From Chryseobacterium sp. Marseille-Q5410 (GTDB taxonomy: Bacteria > Bacteroidota > Bacteroidia > Flavobacteriales > Weeksellaceae), in NCBI GenBank assembly GCA_946892665.1, contig CAMPOT010000001.1:124001-188000 (forward strand): DNA of 64,000 nucleotides, read 5' to 3'. Positions within the stretch are counted from its first letter, which is position 1, and each line of letters opens with the position of its first letter. Positions 43,419-50,375 of this stretch are shown piece after piece. The notes beneath the pieces were generated by a model. That model saw nothing but the letters and a program-made list of their open reading frames with translations. It did not search any database and had not been told where the DNA came from. The position numbers and the translations under genes were made by a program.

Positions 43419-44486
43419 ATGGATTTGCCTCATGATATTATATTATCTTTAAAAGAACAAATGAAAACACCATTAGGTACTGTCCATTTCATTTATAATT
43501 CTCCTGATTTAACGAATAACAAAGTTAAAGGTGGTAGAATTTTCGAAAATGTTGCTGGTAACCATATTTTTCTTTTGGAGCGGACGGATGATTTGATCCT
43601 AAATTATTTCTATAGTTCTCCAGGAGCAGGAACATCTGTAGCTTCTGTTGATTTAAATTTGCTACCTAAATTCACCGAAGTATTTATTTGTTTTACTTGG
43701 TCTCCCCAGGAGATCACCTTATCACTTAGTTCAAAAGAAATATCTAATTCTCAACTTGTTCATGCAGTTGGTAAAGAATCAAATAGGCAAATTCGCGTCG
43801 GTGATGATGGTTTAATATATGTTATAAACAATGAGAATTGTGAAGTAAAAGAACTAACAATTTTTAATAATGACTGTGCGGTTTTGACTTCTACTGCTTT
43901 AGAAGCTTGGAATAATATAAAAGAGGCAATAAAAATTTTAGGAACAAGTAAATCTGAAATGGGGTACATTCATGAATGCGTGGTATCTAATTTATCTTTA
44001 TCAATACTTGTAACTGGATTTGAATCATATCTAAAGAAAAGATTTTTGGAATTGGAGGAAGAGGGAATAAGGCCTAGAATTGAAGATTTATTAGATAGTG
44101 TATTTTCCTCCAAAGAAAAACATCAAAACAATTTGTTAATTGAAGAAGCTAAAAACAACAATATTTCGATCATTAAATATATTGTCAAAAATAGGAGGAT
44201 TAACTTTCAAAATTTCGACGAAATAAAGAGTGCTTACAAAAAAACATATAACCTTACCTTAGCGTCAGCAAATATAGACTCTAAACTAATTGTTCCAATC
44301 AAAAAATTTCTGAGATTTAGGCATAAAATCATACATGTATCCCCTATGTTAGGATTATTGAACCAAGAAAAGATTGCAGAGGAAGAACCTGTTTTTGCAA
44401 ATGAAACACTCAAAAACGATGCTTTAAAGATTTTTGATGAATTTATTCAACGTTTTCACGATTCAACTTTGAAACTTAGACAATAA
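43419..44486 (+). CDS. Unrecognised protein with HEPN-like RNase motif
   Basis: A 355-aa soluble protein, A+T-rich like mobile defence genes. The N-terminal half (about 1-140) is beta-rich (GGRIFENVAGNHIFLLERTD, FTEVFICFTWSPQEITLSL) and resembles a concanavalin-type sandwich. The C-terminal half is helical and contains LRFRHKIIHVSP, where Arg301 and His306 form the Rx4H motif of HEPN ribonucleases, after a long-helix region (VTGFESYLKKRFLELEEEG) as in RiboL-PSP-HEPN-like proteins. It lies between the toxin-antitoxin pair and the repeat array. A role in antiphage or stress RNA cleavage is inference. Confidence 0.6.
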   Translation: MDLPHDIILSLKEQMKTPLGTVHFIYNSPDLTNNKVKGGRIFENVAGNHIFLLERTDDLILNYFYSSPGAGTSVASVDLNLLPKFTEVFICFTWSPQEITLSLSSKEISNSQLVHAVGKESNRQIRVGDDGLIYVINNENCEVKELTIFNNDCAVLTSTALEAWNNIKEAIKILGTSKSEMGYIHECVVSNLSLSILVTGFESYLKKRFLELEEEGIRPRIEDLLDSVFSSKEKHQNNLLIEEAKNNNISIIKYIVKNRRINFQNFDEIKSAYKKTYNLTLASANIDSKLIVPIKKFLRFRHKIIHVSPMLGLLNQEKIAEEEPVFANETLKNDALKIFDEFIQRFHDSTLKLRQ

Positions 44487-44607
44487 AAATTTTTACTTAA
44501 GAATATATCCAGGAAAGAGAAGGGTTAGTTTGGATACTCCGTTGGAAGACGCCCACTAACTTCACAACTCATAAATCCGCCCTCACATCATCCATTAGCT
44601 TATTCTA

Positions 44608-44767
44608 CCAAATAATTAGGTCTTTTACCCAAACCATTAGATCCCGAAGCCAAATCTTTAGGTTCAAAACCAAAAACTTTAGGTCCGGAACCTAATCGTT
44701 TAGCCCCGGAACCTAAAATTTTAGCCTTTTGACCTAAACGGTTCTCAAAACAACCGAAACGGTTCAG
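44608..44767. repeat. Eight degenerate dyad repeats phased at 21 bp
   Basis: Thirteen-base units of the form C(C/T)AAnnnnTTAG(G/C) start at 44608, 44629, 44650, 44671, 44692, 44713, 44734 and 44755, always 21 bp apart. Examples are CCAAATAATTAGG, CCAAATCTTTAGG and CTAAAATTTTAGC; the last two units diverge to CTAAACGGTTCTC and CGAAACGGTTCAG. Each core is close to a palindrome. Because 21 is divisible by 3, both strands can be read as heptapeptide repeats (plus strand PKTLGPEPNRLAPEP; minus strand KILGSGAKRLGSGP), including an open minus frame 44600-44827. No spacers, so it is not CRISPR. Confidence 0.8.
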
Positions 44768-44781
44768 GAAAACAAAAGAAA

Positions 44782-44815
44782 ACAGCCCACGGAAACCGCG
44801 GACTGTCTTTTTTTT
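44782..44815. terminator. Hairpin between the repeat array and the 44828 gene
   Basis: ACAGCCCACGG and CCGCGGACTGT pair (two mismatches) around AAA; nine T follow on the plus strand and a T-rich tract follows on the minus strand. It can stop transcription from either side and separates the array from the 44828-45316 gene. Confidence 0.7.
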
Positions 44816-44827
44816 AGTTAAAATCAT

Positions 44828-45316
44828 TTATTCTTCTACTACAGGATCGTTCGCTGGGCGTTTACCGCTTCGGGGAAAGAACTGTTTCAGCTCGTTCATC
44901 TTGGTTTCGTAGCCCGGGGCACTGGAGCCGGCCTTGTAATTGGTGTAGGCATAATCGTCCAGCGCCGTCTGGTAGTTGTCGTAATCGTGCAGAATTTTCG
45001 AGTTCTTCAGCCTTTCGTCTAACGCAGCTACGCGATGCGCTATATTTTCGATAAACTGCCGGCTCGTCATATCCTTTTCAAACTCAGCCCAGTCGAGATC
45101 AGGCTGCGAAAGGTGGGGGCTGTTCTGGCGATAATCCCACACTTTATTGATGAGAAGTTTGTTTTGCTCGTTCACACTGCCGTAGGTGCGGCGCTCCTCC
45201 GGGGTGAGGGTTACGTTGAGAGCCGACAGCGCGGTTTCCAGCGTAGTAAGCGCGGTTTTAATTTCGTTCATCTGCGCTTCAGTAAGGTGCGCATTGTTCA
45301 GATTGTTGATGGGCAT
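44828..45316 (-). CDS. Conserved hypothetical protein, G+C-richer than its surroundings
   Basis: A 162-aa predicted helical cytoplasmic protein without signal peptide or membrane segment. Features are an N-terminal helix pair (LTEAQMNEIKTALTTLETAL), VNEQNKLLINKVWDYRQ, a Tyr/Asp-rich HDYDNYQTALDDYAYTNYKA and a Pro/Glu tail. It resembles a family of small Chryseobacterium-group proteins I know only as hypothetical. Its DNA is clearly richer in G+C than the genes on both sides, suggesting transfer. It lies next to the phased repeat array, with only the hairpin between. Confidence 0.7.
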   Translation of the reverse strand: MPINNLNNAHLTEAQMNEIKTALTTLETALSALNVTLTPEERRTYGSVNEQNKLLINKVWDYRQNSPHLSQPDLDWAEFEKDMTSRQFIENIAHRVAALDERLKNSKILHDYDNYQTALDDYAYTNYKAGSSAPGYETKMNELKQFFPRSGKRPANDPVVEE

Positions 45317-45387
45317 AACATTGTGTTTTTTTGGTTAACATTTCGAAAATACTATAAATCAACCAAATAAATGACAGTTAAAACACC

Positions 45388-45486
45388 CTATTTATCTACT
45401 GACCTGTGATGCTCCAGGGTAGTTTTACCACTATCGGAATGACCGAGCAAAACCACATTTCGTAACTCTTGGGTATTAGCACTCAT
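45388..45486 (-). pseudogene. N-terminal fragment of an EF-G-like GTPase gene
   Basis: ATG at 45486 opens 32 codons ending at TAG 45388. The first part (MSANTQELRNVVLLGHSDSG followed by KTTLE) is the amino end of elongation factor G-like proteins of this phylum with its P-loop GHSDSGKT (normally GHSGSGKT or GHAGSGKT). After Leu-Glu the similarity ends and a stop follows, where the real protein goes on for several hundred residues. It is therefore a transferred or deleted piece, not a gene; the working copy must be elsewhere. Confidence 0.7.
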
Positions 45487-46002
45487 AATATATAGTTTTA
45501 ATTATTTTATGGGAATGCTAAAAAGGAAATGACCAGCATTTGATTTTTAGGTAGTTAAAGTTACGAAAGATTTGAATTGGGTTTGAATTTTTCTTGAAAT
45601 AGATAGATGATATTTCGCAGTAAAGTTAGCAATTACTATCCAGACGCTATGATATGGCTTTGACATTGCTAAGACTTCATTTTGACTTGCCTTTGACATG
45701 GCTTTGGTACGGCTCTACTACGGCTTAACTACGGCTCAACCTTTGGGATATACTTTCTATAAATGGATTGGAGAGAATTAATAAGTAAAAAATGAGCGTT
45801 TTGTCGATTGGAAATATCGCACAGAACACTGTGAATCAAACGATTGTAAATATAGGAAAATAAATTGAAAATGCAATATTAATACATCATTAGGAATCAA
45901 TCTACGCGTGAAAATATCTTGTGATAATAGGCAACCACAAGTATTTAAAATTGAAAGTAAAAAAATTGTAATTTAGCTAACCAACTTTAATACTAAAATG
46001 CA
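45487..46002. other. Gene-poor 516-base region upstream of the restriction gene
   Basis: No convincing gene on either strand; the longest plausible reading is a 23-codon frame from ATG 45792. The stretch contains related words TATGGCTTTGAC, CTTTGACATGGCTTTGGTA and a threefold 11-bp repeat (45708-45740), and an A+T-rich end that would hold the restriction gene promoter (TAATTTAG at 45969-45976, one mismatch to the -7 consensus). Confidence 0.6.
45708..45740. repeat. Three tandem 11-bp repeats
   Basis: TACGGCTCTAC, TACGGCTTAAC and TACGGCTCAAC follow each other without gaps. Looser relatives (TATGGCTTTGA, CATGGCTTTGG) precede them within 60 bases. The 11-bp period is about one helical turn. Confidence 0.7.
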
Positions 46003-46767
46003 ATGGCAAACCAATATGTAAACTTTATCACTGACGAACATTTGCTAAGTTGTGTTGAGAATTTGCACCAATCCTATTTGAAAGCTAAAAACAAAATATC
46101 TAAAAAGAACTTTTACTCAAATAAAGTGGATACTATAAAACTTACTTTTGATGCTAAATTTAATGATATCAATGAAGAAGATTTAATTCAATCTGAAATT
46201 CTTAGACAGATTGACAAATCCATAAATAATTATATTGGAACTTTTCACGAACAGGTTTTGGGTGGAATTAAAGGCTATGAAGTTGGGAATTTAAGCGGTT
46301 TTGATATTAAAGCAAATGATGATACATTATTTGCTGATATTAAGAACAAGCATAACACAATGAATAGTAGCTCTTCGGAAGCTTTATTTCAAAAATTAGC
46401 TCGATATGCTGATGACTATAAGAAAGCAAAATGCTACTGGGTTCAAATTTTAGCGAAAGGGAGTTTCAACGAACATTGGAAAGGCGATATCAATGGAAAA
46501 GAATATAGCCATTCAAGAGTTTTTAAAATTTCTGGGGATCAATTTTACGCTTTGCTTTCGGGGCAGGATGACGCTCTTTTTCAATTATATAAAGCTTTAC
46601 CAAGAGTAATTGATGATTACTTAATATCCATTGAAAAAGAAAATACTATAAAAGAAAATTCGGCTTTAGAAGAAATTTCTTCTGAAACCGAAAAATCAAA
46701 TCGTTCTATTCTTAATCAAATAACCTTTGAGAATTACAAGTATTATTTGGGATTTGAGAATTTATAA
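46003..46767 (+). CDS. Type II restriction endonuclease, Eco47II family
   Basis: A 254-aa enzyme matching the Eco47II/Sau96I-type family, whose members cut at GGNCC or GGWCC. The family-typical segments are YIGTFHEQVLGGIKGYEV and, at the active site, GFDIKANDDTLFADIKNKHN, where the two Asp-containing parts and DIKNK form a PD-(D/E)XK-type centre. The gene ends 25 bases inside the end of the convergent methyltransferase gene. It starts at ATG 46003 after an A+T-rich leader. Site specificity is inferred from the family. Confidence 0.87.
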   Translation: MANQYVNFITDEHLLSCVENLHQSYLKAKNKISKKNFYSNKVDTIKLTFDAKFNDINEEDLIQSEILRQIDKSINNYIGTFHEQVLGGIKGYEVGNLSGFDIKANDDTLFADIKNKHNTMNSSSSEALFQKLARYADDYKKAKCYWVQILAKGSFNEHWKGDINGKEYSHSRVFKISGDQFYALLSGQDDALFQLYKALPRVIDDYLISIEKENTIKENSALEEISSETEKSNRSILNQITFENYKYYLGFENL

Positions 46768-47981
46768 TAATCATTCAAAAACTTAATAATAGAATAACCA
46801 ACTTCACGACCTAAGTTGACCGGAACTGCATTGCCAATTTGTTTGTATTGTTGAGCCATAGGACCAGAAAACTGCCAATCATCGGGAAATGTTTGAATTC
46901 TCGCATATTCTCGAACTGTAAAAGGGCGCGTTTCATCTGGATGACAACGTTCTGTTTGTTTTTGGGCGGGACTACAAGTTAAAGTAAGGCAAGGCTCATC
47001 CCAACCAATTCTTCTGGCCATTCCGGTTTTTCCTCCGCCTAGATAAAAACTTGCACCCATAAAATCTTTCTGAATATCTAATGGAAGATCACGCCAATAA
47101 CCTTTTGGCGGAACTAAATCTAAAACCTGTTTTTTACTTTCCGGATATTTTGCACCGGCTGAAACTGGAACATTTGAAGCAAATAACTCTCCTTTTTTCA
47201 AGGCATCAGAAAGGTTGTAAATTTTTTTGTATGGCTTTGGATACTCATATTTTATTTTGATATCTTTTCTAATACCTACTAAAATTAGTCTTTCTCGTTT
47301 TTGTGGAACTTTATAATTTATAGCTTTTAAAACCTCTACCGGAACAACATTATAACCTATTTCGTCTAAAATAAAAATCATTCCTTGTAGAGTTTTTCCA
47401 TTATCATGGCTCAAAAGACCTTTAACATTTTCACCAATACAAATCGGTGGATTTACCTCTTTCACCACACGAGCAAATTCATAAAACAATGTTCCTCTAG
47501 CGTCTTCAAAACCTAGTCTTTTACCAGCGTAACTAAATGCTTGACAAGGAAATCCACCAGTAACTACATCCACCTGATTATGATACTCAGAAAAATTAAA
47601 GTCTTTAATATCCCCTTCTAAAACATTCCATTTTGGGCGGTTTCTTCGTAAAGTTTCACATGCGTGTTTATCAATTTCATTAAGAGCGACACACTTTAAA
47701 CCTGCTTTTTCCATTCCGACTGCTAAACCACCTGCGCCTGCAAATAATTCTAAAACTTTATACTCGTTAGCAGGTACTACGAAATTCGAAACGGTCTCCT
47801 CAAAATCTGTCTGTAAAAAATCTGCAAACAATGTTTCAACTTCTACTTTACGATAAACCCTATAATTACTCATAGGATCACGAACGGCAGAAAGTTTTCC
47901 TTCTTCATCCCAACGGCGCAAGGTTTTGGTACTTTTATTCAAAAGTTTTGCTGTTTCTGAAATTGTTAAATATTCACTCAT
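46743..47981 (-). CDS. DNA (cytosine-5) methyltransferase with N-terminal helix-turn-helix
   Basis: A 412-aa C5 methyltransferase, the protecting partner of the Eco47II-like nuclease. Residues about 1-50 form a MerR/excisionase-type helix-turn-helix (YLTISETAKLLNKSTKTLRR). The catalytic domain follows: motif I LELFAGAGGLAVGME, motif IV GGFPCQAFSYAG with the nucleophile Cys, motif VI ENVKG, motif VIII QKRERLILVG, the target recognition region, and TVREYARIQTFPDDW. ATG 47981 is chosen over 47999. The fused DNA-binding domain suggests it may regulate its own or the nuclease gene. Tail-to-tail overlap with the nuclease is 25 bases. Confidence 0.93.
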   Translation of the reverse strand: MSEYLTISETAKLLNKSTKTLRRWDEEGKLSAVRDPMSNYRVYRKVEVETLFADFLQTDFEETVSNFVVPANEYKVLELFAGAGGLAVGMEKAGLKCVALNEIDKHACETLRRNRPKWNVLEGDIKDFNFSEYHNQVDVVTGGFPCQAFSYAGKRLGFEDARGTLFYEFARVVKEVNPPICIGENVKGLLSHDNGKTLQGMIFILDEIGYNVVPVEVLKAINYKVPQKRERLILVGIRKDIKIKYEYPKPYKKIYNLSDALKKGELFASNVPVSAGAKYPESKKQVLDLVPPKGYWRDLPLDIQKDFMGASFYLGGGKTGMARRIGWDEPCLTLTCSPAQKQTERCHPDETRPFTVREYARIQTFPDDWQFSGPMAQQYKQIGNAVPVNLGREVGYSIIKFLNDYYKFSNPK

Positions 47982-48113
47982 AACCAAATTATACAACATT
48001 AGACATTGGTTACAAATTTAACTTAAAATATTCCAAACTCCCAAATCAAAAAACAGAAAACTGTTGAGAAAATTTTTCAAATTAATTTGAATCTACTCAA
48101 AGCTATCTATGAA

Positions 48114-49085
48114 CTAGATCTTTATATTCTTGCTTAAAATATGTTTCACAATCATGGTTGCGTGGATCCTTGAGTTTTCGATGAACCAGAGATGCGTGTC
48201 TTTACCACCACAAACAACGCCCCCCAGATAGAGATTTTCGATATTTGTTTCCATGGTTTCCGGATTGTACATGGGGATCAGGTTTTCATTTCTTAAAAGA
48301 ATTCCGGAGTTTTTTAGGAAACCAAAATCTGGAAGATAGCCTGTCATCGCCAGAACAAAATCATTTTCAATCTCGTGGAGGTTTCCGCTATCATCTTTAA
48401 AAATGACCGTTGAATCTTTAATTTCCTGCATTTCGGCATTAAAATAAGCTTTAATACTTCCTTCAGCAATTCGGTTTTCAATATCAGGCTTTACCCAATA
48501 TTTCACAGAACTGGAAATCTCTGAACCTTTGATGATCATGGTAACTTCCGCACCTTTTCTGTGGGTTTCCAAAGCGGCATCTACCGCCGAGTTGCTTGCA
48601 CCGATCACGACGATTTTCTGGTTGGCGTAAGGGTAAGGTTCTGTATAATAATGTTTTACTTTAGGTAAAAATTCACCGGGAACATTCAGCAGTTTTGGAA
48701 TATCATAAAACCCTGTTGCGATGATGACATTTTTTGCCAGATATTTTGCTTTGGAAGTCTGAATCTCGAAGCGTTCGTTTTTCGAAATGTTTAATACCTT
48801 TTCGTAAAGCTTAATTTTCAGTGCTTTTTGTCGGGCAATCCCTTGGTAATATTCCAGAGCATCTTGTCTACCTGGTTTTGGCGACGTAGTGATAAAAGGA
48901 ATTTCAGCAATTTCCAGCTTATCGGCCGTAGAAAAAAAGCGCATGTATAAGGGATAATTGTAGAGGGAATTGACGATGGTTCCTTTTTCTATAATCACAT
49001 AGCTTAAACCATTCTTTTCCGCCTCCAAAGCGCAGTTCAACCCAATGGGACCTGCGCCAATAATTAATACATCTAAAATTTCCAT
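48114..49085 (-). CDS. ypdA: YpdA-family flavoprotein (putative bacillithiol disulfide reductase)
   Basis: A 323-aa NADPH- and FAD-dependent oxidoreductase. The FAD fold is DVLIIGAGPIGLNCALEA, the NADPH fold VVIGASNSAVDAALETHRKG, and the C-terminal GGVVCGGKDTHLWFIENSR is characteristic of YpdA. In Firmicutes YpdA recycles bacillithiol disulfide; whether this organism makes bacillithiol cannot be told from the window. It borders the restriction island and is probably the first conserved gene on that side. Confidence 0.88.
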   Translation of the reverse strand: MEILDVLIIGAGPIGLNCALEAEKNGLSYVIIEKGTIVNSLYNYPLYMRFFSTADKLEIAEIPFITTSPKPGRQDALEYYQGIARQKALKIKLYEKVLNISKNERFEIQTSKAKYLAKNVIIATGFYDIPKLLNVPGEFLPKVKHYYTEPYPYANQKIVVIGASNSAVDAALETHRKGAEVTMIIKGSEISSSVKYWVKPDIENRIAEGSIKAYFNAEMQEIKDSTVIFKDDSGNLHEIENDFVLAMTGYLPDFGFLKNSGILLRNENLIPMYNPETMETNIENLYLGGVVCGGKDTHLWFIENSRIHATMIVKHILSKNIKI

Positions 49086-49126
49086 CCGGCAAAATTACGA
49101 AAACCATTATTGGTAAAGCAAAAGAA

Positions 49127-49148
49127 AACGGACAGCAAAATCTGCCCG
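49127..49148 (-). terminator. Terminator after the oxygenase gene
   Basis: On the minus strand CGGGCAG and CTGTCCG pair (one mismatch) around a 6-base loop and lead into TTTTCTTTTG. Confidence 0.7.
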
Positions 49149-49174
49149 CTTCTAATCAGTATTTTTAAAAATAT

Positions 49175-50122
49175 TTACTTAATCAATCCCAGTTCTACCA
49201 ATCTTTCGTGCAGGAATTCTCCGGCTGTGGTATTTGGATATAATTTAGGATTGTTTTCGTCGTAAGTTCCTTCCAGGGCATTCAGCGGCATTTCGCTCAC
49301 CGGATGCATAAAGAAAGGAATGGAATATCTGGAAGTTCCCCACAATTCACGCGGCGGATTGACCACTTGATGGATCGTAGATTTCAGTTTATTATTCGTG
49401 TGTCTGGATAACATATCGCCCACATTAATCATCAACTCATCGGGCTCAGCGATGGCATCCACCCATTCCCCATCATGATTCATCACCTGCAGACCTTTGC
49501 CTTGAGCTCCCATCAAAAGGGTAATCAAATTGATATCTCCATGTGCAGCTGCACGTACCGCGTTATCCGGCTCTTCTGTAATCGGTGGATAATGGATTGG
49601 TCTTAAAATAGAATTGCCTTCGCCAACAAATTTGTCGAAATAAAATTCATCTAGCCCAAGGTGCAGCGCCAATGCTCGCAACACATAAATACCTGTTTTC
49701 TCCAACATTTTGAATGCTTCTTTCCCTACCGCATTGAAGTTTGGATTTTCCGCCACTTCCACGTTGTCAGGATACACTTCCTGGTACTTAGAACCTGGTT
49801 CCAAATACTGTCCGAAATGCCAGAATTCTTTCAAATCCCCTTTTTTGAAACCTTTGGCGGTTTCTTTTCCGAAACCTACGTAGCCGCGCTGACCGCCGAT
49901 ACCGGGGATTTCGTACTTTTGTTTTTTTTCCACAGGCAAATCAAAGAATTGCTTTACCTCTTGGTACAAATCATCCACCAGTTTCTCATCGAGAAAGTGA
50001 CCTTTCAAAGCCACAAAACCGATTTCTTCGTATGCTTTTCCGATTTCATTTACAAATTTTTGTTTGCGTTCCGGGTTGCCCGAAAGGAAATCACGCAAAT
50101 CCACACTTGGGATCTGTTTCAT
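49175..50122 (-). CDS. Isopenicillin N synthase-family Fe(II)/2OG oxygenase
   Basis: A 315-aa non-haem iron dioxygenase. The N-terminal DIOX_N part (PSVDLRDFLSG ... GFVALKGHFLDEKLVDDLY) precedes the double-stranded beta-helix with the iron ligands His-x-Asp in AAHGDINLITLL and the distal His in STIHQVVNPP, and the oxoglutarate-binding RYS in SRYSIPFF. Members act on small molecules; no penicillin genes are near, so the substrate is unknown and the family name should not be read literally. Confidence 0.88.
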   Translation of the reverse strand: MKQIPSVDLRDFLSGNPERKQKFVNEIGKAYEEIGFVALKGHFLDEKLVDDLYQEVKQFFDLPVEKKQKYEIPGIGGQRGYVGFGKETAKGFKKGDLKEFWHFGQYLEPGSKYQEVYPDNVEVAENPNFNAVGKEAFKMLEKTGIYVLRALALHLGLDEFYFDKFVGEGNSILRPIHYPPITEEPDNAVRAAAHGDINLITLLMGAQGKGLQVMNHDGEWVDAIAEPDELMINVGDMLSRHTNNKLKSTIHQVVNPPRELWGTSRYSIPFFMHPVSEMPLNALEGTYDENNPKLYPNTTAGEFLHERLVELGLIK

Positions 50123-50347
50123 ATAGAATTGATTAAAAAATGTTTCAGTGCAAAATTAAGTTTTTTACTTTAGTTTTTTCTTTTTAGGCGAATGTTTTGA
50201 AATTTTCTTTAAGCTGTTGATTTCCTTAATTTCTTATATCAGCAACTTCTTTCTTTATTTTCTATGATGTTGTTTCCAATCATCGCATGCTCCGTAAAGC
50301 GCTATAACTTGTTTTTAAAATTTAGTTCAAAGAAATTTTATTATCTG

Positions 50348-50355
50348 TAAATTTG
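50348..50355 (+). promoter_or_regulatory. -7 element of menD
   Basis: TAAATTTG is a perfect match, 20 bases before the ATG. The -33 position reads TTC instead of TTG at a 19-bp spacing. Confidence 0.5.
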
Positions 50356-50375
50356 CCGCAAGTCAAAATTTTCAA

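Noticed and set aside
44608-44767. CRISPR array
   Set aside because: The units are 21 bp with degenerate cores and no unique spacers, and there are no cas genes in the window.
44600-44827. 75-codon minus-strand frame as a protein gene
   Set aside because: It starts inside the terminator hairpin of the neighbouring gene and consists mostly of the 21-bp repeat, which reads as heptapeptides on either strand; kept as a repeat.
45792-45863. Short frame of 23 codons upstream of the restriction gene
   Set aside because: No recognisable sequence, no start signal, and such frames are frequent by chance; it is not counted as a gene.
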